Positions 1 to 7,360 of a stretch of DNA of 43,131 nucleotides are shown piece by piece. Made by a program: the position numbers and the translations under genes. Under the pieces are notes generated by a model. It was not told the DNA's origin, did not search any database, and was given only the letters and a program-made list of their open reading frames with translations. This DNA comes from Acidobacteriaceae bacterium (GTDB lineage: Bacteria; Acidobacteriota; Terriglobia; Terriglobales; Acidobacteriaceae), in the NCBI GenBank assembly GCA_030041515.1, contig JASHNS010000118.1, forward strand, positions 1-43,131. The letters run 5' to 3'. How positions within the stretch are numbered: the first letter of the stretch is position 1; each line of letters opens with the position of its first letter.

Positions 1-1
1 T

Positions 2-859
2 ACAGCGGTTCCCAATGGCAGCTACTACATCCCGGCCGGAACACCCGCAGCCAATCCTGCTCTGGGCGCAGCCTGGGCCTGGTTCTCCAAAGGCGACAGT
101 TCGTACAACGCGCTCGAAGCCGAGCTGAACCACCGCCTCAGTCACGAGTTCCTCTTCCGGGGCTCGTACACCTATTCCAGGGCTCTCGACGACGGCGATT
201 CTCTTAACGCTACGGCCGCCGGCAACGCTCCCGGCCTCGTCTCCAATCCTTTCAACCTGCACACGGACTGGGGTCCGGCCACCTACGACGTCCGCAATGT
301 CGCCACCTTCGATGGCATCTGGCAGCTACCCTTCGGCCGCGGCCAGCGCTTCCTCAGCAGCGGCAACCGCGTCACCCAGGGACTGCTCGGCGGGTGGACC
401 ACGAATTCCATCGTCACCCTCCAATCCGGATTCCCCTTCACCCCGCAGCTCAGCTATAACCCCTCGAACAACGGCGACACCAAAAATCCCGTCCGCCCCT
501 TCGCCAATCCGGCCTTTCATGGTTCCGCCATCGTCGGCAAGCCCACCGAGTGGTTCAATCCGGCAGCATTTCTCGCTCCGCCCGCCGGCAGCGGCTTCTA
601 CGGCAATCTCAGCCGCGACTCCCTCACCGGCCCCGGCCTCACCGAGTGGGATTTCTCCATGTTCAAAGACACGCCTCTGCGCGAGCGCCTGCACCTCCAG
701 CTCCGCGCGGAGCTCTTCAACATCCTCAACCAGGCCAACTTCAACACGCCCAACCTGGTCGCCTTCACGCCTTCCGGCGTCTCTCCCACTGCCGGCGTCA
801 TCACCAGCACCTCGACGACTTCGCGTCAGATCCAGCTCGCGGCCAAGCTTCTCTGGTAA
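2..859 (+). CDS. TonB-dependent receptor, C-terminal part (5' end outside window)
   Basis: An open frame runs in from the left edge and ends at a TAA at 857-859, giving the last ~285 residues of a large outer-membrane protein. The text has the feel of the Oar-like, carboxypeptidase-regulatory TonB receptors that are greatly expanded in Acidobacteria: repeated aromatic beta-strands (residues such as SYNALEAEL, FLFRGSYTYSRALDD), a DVRN-type strand, LPFGRGQRF, GGWTTNSIVTLQSGFPF, and the near-terminal motif LRAELFNILNQANF. The last residue is Trp, as expected for a beta-barrel whose terminal aromatic residue is read by the BAM complex. Known for the family: energy-dependent uptake of large substrates across the outer membrane, with the plug at the missing N-terminus. 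The substrate cannot be inferred. The small-membrane-protein gene begins 239 bp downstream. Confidence 0.85.
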   Translation, partial: TAVPNGSYYIPAGTPAANPALGAAWAWFSKGDSSYNALEAELNHRLSHEFLFRGSYTYSRALDDGDSLNATAAGNAPGLVSNPFNLHTDWGPATYDVRNVATFDGIWQLPFGRGQRFLSSGNRVTQGLLGGWTTNSIVTLQSGFPFTPQLSYNPSNNGDTKNPVRPFANPAFHGSAIVGKPTEWFNPAAFLAPPAGSGFYGNLSRDSLTGPGLTEWDFSMFKDTPLRERLHLQLRAELFNILNQANFNTPNLVAFTPSGVSPTAGVITSTSTTSRQIQLAAKLLW

Positions 860-1098
860 CCGAAGACTGCCGCGCCCGGGAGCACCAGGGCCGCACTGAC
901 GACCCCCATCCTGGTCCGCAGATCACCCCCAACCCAAATCTGCACGGCTCCGGGCGCCTGCCACCGCCGACGGCGGGGGCAGTCCATTTTGGAACCACGT
1001 GAACCCTGTCCCCTTTTGCAACACATCCCGGCACCTTTTCTCAACCCCTGATTCTTCCCGCCAACCCTGCCGATACCGTCCTCATCAGAGGAACCCGT

Positions 1099-1305
1099 AT
1101 GGCAGGAGCACAGCCCGTCAACGCATCTCTCCCTTTTCCTGACCTGATTGCCGCGTCCGCTCAATCCGATGGGTTCTCCGAGCCCGGATTGAGTCGCCGC
1201 GTACCCGACGTCGGCCTTGGAGCGTTCCGCGGTCTCGTCTTCGCTCTGCTCTTCGAGGTGCTCATCGGATTCGCTGCGTTTGAGCTTTGGAGCCTGCTCC
1301 GCTGA
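1099..1305 (+). CDS. small single-pass membrane protein, unknown function
   Basis: This 68-residue frame starts with ATG behind an AGAGGA Shine-Dalgarno-like sequence a few bases upstream. The first ~40 residues are polar. The C-terminal part holds one hydrophobic segment (GLVFALLFEVLIGFAAF, about residues 46-62) followed by a short WSLLR tail, so it would be anchored by its C-terminus with most of the protein on one side of the membrane. The stop lies 28 bp before thiS. I recognise no family. Support comes from the ribosome binding site, the membrane segment and the good fit between its neighbours. An overlapping minus-strand frame (826-1308) has no such features. Confidence 0.55.
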   Translation: MAGAQPVNASLPFPDLIAASAQSDGFSEPGLSRRVPDVGLGAFRGLVFALLFEVLIGFAAFELWSLLR

Positions 1306-1333
1306 CACGGTTCGCCCCTGTTACAGTCAGGGC

Positions 1334-1540
1334 ATGCAGCTCACGATCAACGGCCAGCCCCGCGACTTTCCGTCCCTGGCCACGCTGGAAGAACTTCTCA
1401 CCCACCTCGGCATCAAACAGGATCGCGTCGCCGTCGAGCATAATGGCGACATCGTCTCCCGCACCGCCTGGTCCACCACGTCGCTCGCCGACGGCGACCG
1501 CCTCGAAATCGTCCACTTCGTCGGCGGCGGCATGCGCTGA
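1334..1540 (+). CDS. thiS: sulfur carrier protein ThiS
   Basis: The 68-residue protein has the beta-grasp pattern of ThiS: MQLTINGQPR at the start, a central VAVEHNGDIV, then LADGDRLEIVHFVGGG. ThiS carries sulfur as a C-terminal thiocarboxylate made on its terminal Gly-Gly, for thiazole synthesis in thiamine biosynthesis. I chose ATG 1334 because this is where the family normally starts; a longer upstream reading adds unrelated sequence. A TACAGT hexamer at 1322-1327 lies 6 nt before the ATG, so the mRNA may be leaderless. Oddity: the Gly-Gly-Gly is followed by Met-Arg before the stop, so the carrier glycine is not exposed as encoded. No thiG, thiE or thiF is next to it; the neighbour is an oxidoreductase. 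Confidence 0.9.
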   Translation: MQLTINGQPRDFPSLATLEELLTHLGIKQDRVAVEHNGDIVSRTAWSTTSLADGDRLEIVHFVGGGMR

Positions 1541-1576
1541 CGCGGTGGCTTCCAGTCCCCGCGTTATCATCGCTCC

Positions 1577-2587
1577 ATGAGCCGCAAAGTCCGCTGGGGC
1601 ATTCTCTCCACCGCCAACATCGGCGTCAAAAAAGTTATTCCCGCCATGCAGCGCGGCCAGTTCAGCGAGGTCATCGCTATCGCTTCCCGCGATTTAGCCC
1701 GCGCCCGCGACGCCGCAACAGCGCTCGGCATTCCCAAAGCGTACGGCTCCTACGAGGAACTCCTCGCCGACCCCGCCATCGACGCTATCTACAACCCGCT
1801 ACCCAATCAGCTGCACGTCCCCTGGACCGCCAAAGCCGCCGAGACCGGCAAGCATGTCCTCTGCGAAAAACCCCTGGCCATGAACGCCGATGAAGCCCGC
1901 ACCCTGCTCGCCGTGCGCGACCGCACCGGCGTCCTCATCGGCGAAGCCTTCATGATCCGCACCCATCCGCAGTGGCTGCGCGCGCGCCGGCTGATCGATG
2001 AGGGCCGCATCGGCCCCCTGCGTGCCGTCATGGCGCTCTTCAGCTACTTCAATGTCGATCCCGCCAACATCCGCAACCAGCCCGAGACCGGCGGTGGCGC
2101 TCTCTACGACATCGGCTGCTACTGCATCCAGGCGGCCCGCACCGGCTTCGGCCAGGAGCCCACCCGTGTCGTCGGCCGCATCGACCGCGATCCGCAACTC
2201 GGCACCGACCGCCTCACCTCTGCCCTTCTCGATTTTTCCGCCGGTCACGCAATCTTCACCTGCAGCACCCAACTTATCCCTTACCAGCGTGTGCAATTCC
2301 TCGGAACAAAGGGCCGCATCGAGATCGAGATCCCCTTCAATGCACCACCCGACCGCCCTACCCGTATCTTCATCGACGACGGCCGCGACATCTTCGGCGC
2401 CGGCATCGCCACAGAAACCTTCCCCATTGTCGATCAGTACACGCTCCAGGGCGACGCCTTCTCGCGCGCCATTCTCGACAGCACGCCCGTTCCCGTCTCC
2501 CTCGAAGACGGCATCGCCAACATGTCCGTCATCGATGCCGTCTTCCGTTCCGCGCAAACCGGACAGTGGGAGTCCATCGGCAGCTGA
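1577..2587 (+). CDS. Gfo/Idh/MocA family NAD(P)-dependent oxidoreductase
   Basis: The 336-residue protein opens with a Rossmann fold (VRWGILSTANIGVKKVIPAM, with ASRD closing the second strand). This is followed by the family's EKPLA motif (GKHVLCEKPLAMN, about residues 92-104) with the conserved Lys. The C-terminal alpha/beta domain includes GGGALYDIGCYCIQAAR and QLIPYQRVQFLGTKGRIEIEIPF. The family oxidises or reduces sugars and related polyols with NAD(P); the substrate is not readable here. Length is typical. ATG 1577 gives a complete Rossmann start, and a TATCAT hexamer at 1565-1570 lies 6 nt upstream, suggesting leaderless transcription. It begins 36 bp after thiS. Confidence 0.9.
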   Translation: MSRKVRWGILSTANIGVKKVIPAMQRGQFSEVIAIASRDLARARDAATALGIPKAYGSYEELLADPAIDAIYNPLPNQLHVPWTAKAAETGKHVLCEKPLAMNADEARTLLAVRDRTGVLIGEAFMIRTHPQWLRARRLIDEGRIGPLRAVMALFSYFNVDPANIRNQPETGGGALYDIGCYCIQAARTGFGQEPTRVVGRIDRDPQLGTDRLTSALLDFSAGHAIFTCSTQLIPYQRVQFLGTKGRIEIEIPFNAPPDRPTRIFIDDGRDIFGAGIATETFPIVDQYTLQGDAFSRAILDSTPVPVSLEDGIANMSVIDAVFRSAQTGQWESIGS

Positions 2588-2662
2588 ACGAACCGGCCCC
2601 GCGCGCGCGAATTCACGCAGCTGTAACCGTCTCCGTCGCGATCGGTCGCTATATTGGCTCCT

Positions 2663-3004
2663 ATGCACGACCCCGAGCTCCTGTTGGAGAGTTTTGCGCG
2701 AAACCCTGACTGCCGCATCCTGCATCTCACCGGACCGCTCGTCCTCAACAACCTCTTCTCTTTTCAGGACGCCCTGCGCGCCGATCCCCCTCCCTGTCTG
2801 ATCCTCGATCTCACCGGCGTCCCCTACATCGACTCTTCCGGCATGGGCGCCATCATCAACTACTACGTCTCCTGCCAGCGGCATGGCCGCAAATTCATCG
2901 TCGCTGGTGTCAACCCGCGCGTGATGGAACTGTTCAGGTTGACTAAGGTGGATGGGCTCCTGACCCTGGCGCCCACACTTGCCGACGCGGAAACTTTGCT
3001 GTAG
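2663..3004 (+). CDS. STAS-domain protein (anti-sigma factor antagonist type)
   Basis: The 113-residue protein is a single STAS domain: RILHLTGPLVLNN, then CLILDLTGVPYIDSSGMGAII with the DSSG motif at residues 57-60. Ser58 or Ser59 is the usual phosphorylation site in SpoIIAA/RsbV-type antagonists. A second hydrophobic strand KFIVAGV and a VDGLLTLAPTLADAE tail complete the fold. Such proteins bind anti-sigma kinases or sit in partner-switching modules with SpoIIE-type phosphatases; one such phosphatase is at 19117-20103, but not adjacent, so pairing is speculative. A TTG at 2654 is in frame, but ATG 2663 is preferred: a TATATT hexamer at 2650-2655 lies 7 nt before it, consistent with a leaderless mRNA. 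Confidence 0.85.
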   Translation: MHDPELLLESFARNPDCRILHLTGPLVLNNLFSFQDALRADPPPCLILDLTGVPYIDSSGMGAIINYYVSCQRHGRKFIVAGVNPRVMELFRLTKVDGLLTLAPTLADAETLL

Positions 3005-3174
3005 TTGGCCAGGCTGCAACTTCTTCTTTCTGAGGCGCCCGGGTGGGCCAGGTCTCGCATCTGCGGCACGCTCAGTAATGGCCCTCCGATTACTAGAAAT
3101 TTGTTCAAGTTACCAGAGACATCCAGTCCTCGCCGCATCCCACCAACGTATGATTGTGCCTTCCCGGTCCGCTA

Positions 3175-3188
3175 GTACCGGGGTACTG
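3175..3188. promoter_or_regulatory. short inverted repeat upstream of the BcsQ-like gene
   Basis: AGTACC and GGTACT form 6-bp inverted arms around a 2-bp centre, 37 bp before the BcsQ-like start codon. The size and place suit an operator for a dimeric regulator, but no regulator is known for it, and the role is inferred. Confidence 0.35.
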
Positions 3189-3224
3189 CTTACTGAGTTG
3201 GGAATACCGCTGCAGGAGTAAGAC

Positions 3225-4121
3225 ATGGAACCCTGGAACAGCAGCCCCTATCCGTCGTCCCGCTCTGAGTCGGAGGCTGCGGCACCGAATCCTCTGCTTC
3301 GTTTTCCGGATTCGCCCCCGCAGCAGTCCACAGATCGCGAGGCAACGGCCCAACCCTGTCTGGATGACTGCCCGCCCGTCATCGCCGTCTTTTCACCCAC
3401 GGGAAGCGCCGGGGAAACCGGCATTGTTGCCAATCTCGGCCGCGCGCTCGCCTTGCAGGGTGAAGAGGTTTTGCTGCTCGACGCGTTCCTGCAGGATGAC
3501 CTTGCTCGCTGCTTTGGCGTTGAACCTCCACGCATCGGCGAAGTCTGCACCGTGTCCGGCCCGGAATCCAAAAACCACATACGGATTGCTCAGCTGCCCA
3601 TCGCCCGCCACGATCCGGGCGGCGAGGGAGACGGCCTCTTCCGTGCTGAACTGGTCGCGCTGGCCACGGACTGCGACCGCGTCCTTATCGATCTCAGCTC
3701 AGCTTCCCCTCTGCTCATCTGGCAAATCTTCAGTTTGTCGCCGTTGCTCCTCGTTCCCGTGTTGCCGGGCTGGAGCGCCGTGCTCTCGCTGCCCGCCATC
3801 GATCGCTTTTTAAGCCAGGTTTCCCATTCCGATCGTCTGCCCATCCAGCCGAAGTTCTTGCTCAGCCAGTACGATCCCGACACTCCGTTCCATCGCTCCA
3901 TCCGCGAAGAGTTGCGGGGCCGCCTGGGGGTGGGCCTGCTCCCCATGGCGCTCCACCGGAGCTCAGGTGCCGGCGATGCCTTCGATCAGGGACGAAATGT
4001 GCTGGATCTTCATCCCGACTCGCGGACCTCCCACGATTTTCGCGCTCTCGCCGACTGGATTCGGAATCACTCCCGCCACACGCGGCGCCAGACGGCCAGC
4101 GTTGCCGAGCAAGCCTCCTGA
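3225..4121 (+). CDS. BcsQ/YhjQ-like ParA-MinD family protein with degraded Walker A
   Basis: The 298-residue protein has a ~50-residue polar N-terminus and then a MinD/ParA-like core: VIAVFSPTGSAGETG (about residues 52-66), VANLGRALALQGEEVLLLDAFLQDDLARCFG, and a late RVLIDLSS strand. The C-terminal segment, with GLLPMALHRSSGAGDAFDQGR and SHDFRALADWI, resembles BcsQ/YhjQ, the ATPase that positions cellulose synthase in Gram-negative bacteria. The deviant Walker A is odd: the signature lysine of the KGG motif and the P-loop lysine are both missing, with Glu64 where GK(S/T) should be, so ATP hydrolysis is unlikely as encoded. An AGGAG ribosome site precedes the ATG. No bcsA, bcsB or bcsZ lies in the window. 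The gene sits against a tRNA-Val integration hotspot, so a neighbouring operon may have been separated from it. Confidence 0.65.
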   Translation: MEPWNSSPYPSSRSESEAAAPNPLLRFPDSPPQQSTDREATAQPCLDDCPPVIAVFSPTGSAGETGIVANLGRALALQGEEVLLLDAFLQDDLARCFGVEPPRIGEVCTVSGPESKNHIRIAQLPIARHDPGGEGDGLFRAELVALATDCDRVLIDLSSASPLLIWQIFSLSPLLLVPVLPGWSAVLSLPAIDRFLSQVSHSDRLPIQPKFLLSQYDPDTPFHRSIREELRGRLGVGLLPMALHRSSGAGDAFDQGRNVLDLHPDSRTSHDFRALADWIRNHSRHTRRQTASVAEQAS

Positions 4122-4232
4122 TCCCGGAAAGGTGACCTGTGGCAGCGGCCGTCGAAGCCGCTCTCATCAGGGAGAATCCTGGGTTCTGGTTGGCACGTTC
4201 TCGGGTTCTACGGAAAACCCGGAGCAGCATTG

Positions 4233-4256
4233 TGGTGGGCGGTGCAGGGCTCGAAC
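4233..4256 (-). repeat. tRNA 3'-end remnant (possible older integration scar)
   Basis: These 24 bases match the outer 24 bases of the tRNA-Val att core (4355-4378) with a single A-to-G change. They therefore look like the CCA end, acceptor strand and T-arm of a tRNA that has lost its 5' part. The copy lies outside the integrated element, 122 bp to its left. I infer a relic of an earlier integration or excision at the same tRNA. Confidence 0.55.
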
Positions 4257-4354
4257 TGGAGCGGCTTTGCGGGCGTCTGTGCCCGCACGCGAAATCCTGA
4301 CCCGAGCGTAGCGAAGGGGAAGGACCTGTGCCGCAAACAGATCCTCGTTCGGTA

Positions 4355-4399
4355 TGGTGGGCAGTGCAGGGCTCGAACCTGCGACCTCCTGCTTGTAAG
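4355..4399 (-). repeat. attachment site, left (attL): 3' half of tRNA-Val
   Basis: The 45 bases are identical to 16277-16321 and run from the CCA end of tRNA-Val into its anticodon loop. Immediately to the right the match stops, so this copy is not a working tRNA gene. It is the expected product of site-specific integration by a tyrosine recombinase at a tRNA 3' end. Confidence 0.9.
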
Positions 4400-4519
4400 T
4401 TGCACGGGAGCCATTTTCTGTTGATGTCTGTAGGTAGCTGTGGCCTACTCTCGGGCCTGTGAACATGCGGGGTTCGCGCTCATCGCCATTGCTTTTGACT
4501 TCTACCGTTTTCTGCTCAA

Positions 4520-4542
4520 GGTCCCCGGTATTCTCCCCGGTG
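4520..4542 (+). promoter_or_regulatory. putative integrase arm-type sites, left
   Basis: Two direct copies of TCCCCGGT lie 12 bp apart (4522-4529 and 4534-4541), about 120 bp inside the left core repeat. The 22-base block 4520-4541 is repeated with one mismatch at 16208-16229 near the other end, in the same orientation. Paired short repeats inside both ends are typical arm-type binding sites of phage integrases; the role here is inferred. Confidence 0.6.
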
Positions 4543-4563
4543 GATTCACCTGCAGCGGAGCCG

Positions 4564-4827
4564 CTAAACACTCACTCCTAAGAAGCGAAGCCGCGCCCGG
4601 AGCATGTCTATGGCATCTTGCAGCGGGACAGACTCCGCCGCGGCCAATTCATTTGCCTTGCGATATTCCAGCAGCCGGGCAGACGTTTCCCTTGCACGCT
4701 CAATGAGACTGCCATCGATGCCTGATCGGCCCTGGCTCATGGCAAGGTCCAGCGCGGTCACTGCCCAATGCGCGTCCGCCAGAAGCTTGTCGAGGTGATG
4801 ATCCCCACTGCGTTCTTGGTCAGTCAT
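4564..4827 (-). CDS. small helical protein of unknown function
   Basis: The 87-residue reading starts at MTDQERSG and is mostly charged and helical, with HWAVTALDLAMSQGR, LIERARETSARLLEYRKANELAA and LQDAIDMLRARLRFLG. This suggests two or three amphipathic helices and possibly coiled-coil dimerisation. The frame stays open further upstream (to about 5025), but that part is Pro- and Gly-rich and looks non-coding. No clear ribosome site marks the start, and an alternative start lies 11 codons upstream. It is the leftmost gene of the integrated element and diverges from the promoter at 5044-5072. I do not recognise the family. Confidence 0.5.
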   Translation of the reverse strand: MTDQERSGDHHLDKLLADAHWAVTALDLAMSQGRSGIDGSLIERARETSARLLEYRKANELAAAESVPLQDAIDMLRARLRFLGVSV

Positions 4828-5043
4828 GGCTGAGAAATTAGACGGCGGAATTGCCATTGTAGAGAGGGAAAGCGGACCATTCAAGGAAGCGGCAGGGACC
4901 GAGCCCAAGAAGGGATTTACGGCCCCTGTCCCACGGGTTGTACAAGAATCATGCCTGAAGCCGGGAGGGGCGAGTCTGACGGATATCAAACCGCCGGATT
5001 CCCACCAGAGCGGAGAAAAGAACAAGACGCATCACCTTTTCTC

Positions 5044-5072
5044 TTGCAATAACCTACCTTGTTAGGTATTAT
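5044..5072 (+). promoter_or_regulatory. sigma70-like promoter with operator-like inverted repeat
   Basis: TTGCAA (5044-5049), 17 bp, then TATTAT (5067-5072) make a near-consensus housekeeping promoter. Within the spacer, ACCTA (5052-5056) and TAGGT (5063-5067) are inverted arms, placed where a repressor would block RNA polymerase. The ATG of the next gene is 6 nt after the -10 box, so the transcript would begin at or next to the start codon. Confidence 0.6.
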
Positions 5073-5078
5073 CTCCAC

Positions 5079-5252
5079 ATGAAGTGCCCGATTCACAAAA
5101 TCGAGCTGATTTGCTACTGCCCCGCGTGCCGCGGAGAAGTGACGAGCGCTCGCAAGGCCACCTCCTCTCGCAGGAATGGCAAGCTCGGTGGCCGGCCGAA
5201 GGGCAGCAAGAACAAACCGAAGGACGCGGGAGCGGCAGTCGCACGCTCCTGA
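5079..5252 (+). CDS. 57-residue zinc-binding, AT-hook-like protein
   Basis: The reading begins MKCPIHKIELICYCPACRGE and ends AAVARS. It contains cysteines at residues 3, 12, 14 and 17 plus His6, which could form a small zinc site. A basic GGRPKGSKNKPK stretch at residues 37-48 resembles an AT-hook for the DNA minor groove. Such small zinc/AT-hook proteins are common in phages and integrated elements and are likely DNA-binding, perhaps regulatory. The promoter placed 6 nt upstream and the absence of a ribosome site suggest leaderless translation. It heads a rightward run of three small frames (5079-5728). Function is not established. Confidence 0.6.
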   Translation: MKCPIHKIELICYCPACRGEVTSARKATSSRRNGKLGGRPKGSKNKPKDAGAAVARS

Positions 5253-5327
5253 AACAGAAACGGCCCCGCCGGGTGCGCTAACACCCAACGGAGCCTAACC
5301 ATAGGTCGCCCATCGGAGGGGCAACGA

Positions 5328-5429
5328 ATGGCTACTGTTCAGAATAACCTCGCCGGGGATCCCGGCGGCATGCTCGGATCGCACTCCCACAAAGTCTCCA
5401 TCCGCCAGCGTCGTCAGCAGCGCGCCTGA
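5328..5429 (+). CDS. 33-residue small protein, unknown
   Basis: An ATG at 5328 follows a strong GGAGGGG ribosome binding site 6 nt upstream and opens a 33-residue frame ending in a basic, Gln/Arg-rich tail (SIRQRRQQRA). It lies between two better supported small zinc proteins on the same strand. The ribosome site is the main support; the product could equally be a leader peptide for the next gene. No family is recognised. Confidence 0.4.
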   Translation: MATVQNNLAGDPGGMLGSHSHKVSIRQRRQQRA

Positions 5430-5503
5430 GCATTAAAGCGCCCCGCTGCCGATCGCCGCTCCCCGCGGCACTCTTCCACGCTGCTGACTCAGGAGACTGC
5501 TCA

Positions 5504-5728
5504 ATGAGACCGAATCCAACGGACGTATCCTGCCTCCACTGTGGTGATGCCGTGCCACTCAGGACTGCTATCATCACCAAAGGTTATTGCGCGCGGTGTG
5601 CTCCCGACACTCCGATTCCGCTGGCCGGCGATCGACCCGCAACCAGCAAGGCCGAAACGGAATTATTAGGAAAACGCCAGGCCAACTGGGAAGAGAGGGA
5701 GCCTAGAAAAGTCGCTGCTGGCGTCTGA
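5504..5728 (+). CDS. small zinc-ribbon protein
   Basis: The 74-residue protein has two CxxC knuckles, CLHC at about residues 10-13 and CARC at 29-32, separated by a hydrophobic ITKGY linker, as in treble-clef or zinc-ribbon domains. The C-terminal half is polar and charged. A CAGGAG ribosome site lies 8 to 10 nt before the ATG. It is the last gene of the rightward small-protein run of the integrated element and faces the 350-residue secreted-protein gene tail to tail. A nucleic-acid-binding role is plausible but is an inference. Confidence 0.6.
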   Translation: MRPNPTDVSCLHCGDAVPLRTAIITKGYCARCAPDTPIPLAGDRPATSKAETELLGKRQANWEEREPRKVAAGV

Positions 5729-5881
5729 GAGCGCTCTCACAAATCCGGGATAGGAAACCATCACCGCGCACTCGCGGGCGCGCCCTAGGGCTAAATCCCG
5801 GCAAAGGCGAATGTCCATCGGGACTGATAGGGGGCGGCGAGCCCGACATCGCAATGCCGATCATTGCTAGCCCGGCTGACG

Positions 5882-6934
5882 TTACGGATGATCGCTCGGC
5901 AGGGGCGAGGCTGGCAGCAATTGGCTTGTGTGAAAAGTCATGCTCGCGTGGATAAGGCCAGTGGCCGTCTTTGCAGTTACGTCACACCGAATTCCGGTTA
6001 GGCGGTTTTGCCAGCCCGGTGTGAACGTCCCGTGATCCGTAAAATACACCACACAAAGTGGACTGTCTTCATGCGGCATCTGGCTGATCGGCATCCCCGG
6101 TTTTCCGGCCCCGAGATAAACGCCGTCGGCCAGGAAAGCGGCGTCAGACACCCGGTCTACTGGAAGACCCAAAAAACCGAGGGTCATGTTATGAGGGTCG
6201 CCGTTTTGAAACATCACAATTGTGTGACCTCTAGAACGGAAGTTCGCCCAGACAAGGGCTGAATCGCACTGGACCGGCTGCGTTGCCCACAGGAAGCCGT
6301 CCGCGCCCAATGTAAGATGCTCGGCTCTCATCCGTTTCGTCAGCAACTGAAAATCTCTTCCGCTCATGCCGCTCGCTCCTGCCGGCACGCCGTCGCTTTT
6401 AGCGATACTGCCCTGGCTGCAGGTGCCTTTAAACTCCCATGCATCGGGCTCGGCGGTCAGCGCCGGTTGCACCCGACTGGTTGCCGGCGCTCCTTGTGGT
6501 GAGCTTTGTGCGCTTTTGCAAACGACCGCAGCGATTGCGCCCGCGACGGATCTTGGAGGAGCGTCCATCATCGCCGATGGGCCGTCATCACCCCAACTCT
6601 GAAAATGTCCTTCACAATCGAAAAGCAAAGTTGTCAGGGCGTCTGGATTTATCGGGGCATTGGGAGCACTGGTGTAGACCAAGACCATGTGGGGAAGGGT
6701 GTCTCCGATGGCCTGCATGTCGATCCAGGTAACTTCACCATTATCCGCGTCGATCCGCTTCCAGACTGGTTTGCACAATTCCCCCAAAGCTCCTCCGAAC
6801 TCACAAGTTGGAAATATTTTTGCGAGGGCATCGGCCGGTTGAGCTGTCTGGGCGATGCACGGAGATCCGACAAGTAGCAGAAGCAGAAAAAAGAAGCCGA
6901 CAGTTCTGACCTCAGATACTTTGGGCGCTTTCAT
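5882..6934 (-). CDS. secreted protein of unknown function
   Basis: From ATG 6934 the 350-residue protein starts MKAPKVSEV and has a strong hydrophobic core (TVGFFFLLLLLVGSPCIAQ) ending in an A-Q cleavage-like site, so it is predicted to be exported by Sec. The mature part has scattered cysteines (for example in FPTCEFGGALGELC, LLFDCEGHF and PLCVVYF) that could form disulfides outside the cytoplasm. A GGAAAG sequence precedes the start. The frame is open 32 codons further upstream without a ribosome site. I see no enzyme motif. It sits in the accessory left half of the integrated element, downstream of two small leftward genes, and may be cargo. Confidence 0.7.
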   Translation of the reverse strand: MKAPKVSEVRTVGFFFLLLLLVGSPCIAQTAQPADALAKIFPTCEFGGALGELCKPVWKRIDADNGEVTWIDMQAIGDTLPHMVLVYTSAPNAPINPDALTTLLFDCEGHFQSWGDDGPSAMMDAPPRSVAGAIAAVVCKSAQSSPQGAPATSRVQPALTAEPDAWEFKGTCSQGSIAKSDGVPAGASGMSGRDFQLLTKRMRAEHLTLGADGFLWATQPVQCDSALVWANFRSRGHTIVMFQNGDPHNMTLGFLGLPVDRVSDAAFLADGVYLGAGKPGMPISQMPHEDSPLCVVYFTDHGTFTPGWQNRLTGIRCDVTAKTATGLIHASMTFHTSQLLPASPLPSDHP

Positions 6935-7019
6935 CTTGACTTTCCGATTAGGGGCAAATTCACAGCTCTCCACGATCTCTGCTCCAATCCCCTTTGGTTG
7001 ATCGTCTCTGATGCAGGAT

Positions 7020-7229
7020 TCACTGAGCATCTGGTGCGGCCAGCTTGCTCCATTGCTCGATCAACTTGAGAAAGCCGACCACGTTCCCTTCCTCACCAAA
7101 TTCCTGTTCGTAGAGCCCAAAGATGTATTCAGCGAAGCGAATGCGCGGATCCTCCAAAAGAGGGTTCAGGGGATCGACAAACTCAGGCGGAAGCTGTGGG
7201 TTTTGCGCGACGATTTGCAGGGTAGTCAT
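7020..7229 (-). CDS. 69-residue protein, unknown
   Basis: ATG 7229 follows an AAGGAG ribosome site and opens a 69-residue frame (MTTLQIVAQNPQLPPEFVDP to WSKLAAPDAQ). The sequence is acidic with a helical middle (IRFAEYIFGLYEQEFG). A longer reading from 7355 adds basic, unlikely sequence, and the ribosome site favours the short form. A TTGCCA-17-TACGGT promoter lies upstream at 7355-7327. It is followed after 85 bp by the secreted-protein gene on the same strand. No family is recognised. Confidence 0.6.
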   Translation of the reverse strand: MTTLQIVAQNPQLPPEFVDPLNPLLEDPRIRFAEYIFGLYEQEFGEEGNVVGFLKLIEQWSKLAAPDAQ

Positions 7230-7326
7230 GATTGGCTCCTTATGCGCGGTGCCAGCGCGAAAGAGAGAACTGCGGTGCCTCTCCGCACTTGCTCCAGGAA
7301 GAATGACAGCAGGGAAGATTGTTTCT

Positions 7327-7355
7327 ACCGTAGGACGTGGTATCGAATGTGGCAA
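7327..7355 (-). promoter_or_regulatory. possible promoter for the leftward 7229/6934 genes
   Basis: On the minus strand TTGCCA (7355-7350), 17 bp, then TACGGT (7332-7327) fit a sigma70 promoter. It lies just after a terminator for the preceding gene, as expected for a new transcription unit. Confidence 0.4.
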
Positions 7356-7360
7356 GAGAA

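Noticed and set aside
826-1308. A 160-codon minus-strand frame between the receptor and thiS
   Set aside because: It has no ribosome site or recognisable fold and overlaps the small membrane protein on the plus strand.
5084-5281. A 65-codon plus-strand frame overlapping the small zinc protein
   Set aside because: It lies in another frame; the 5079 frame has better start placement and cysteine motifs.
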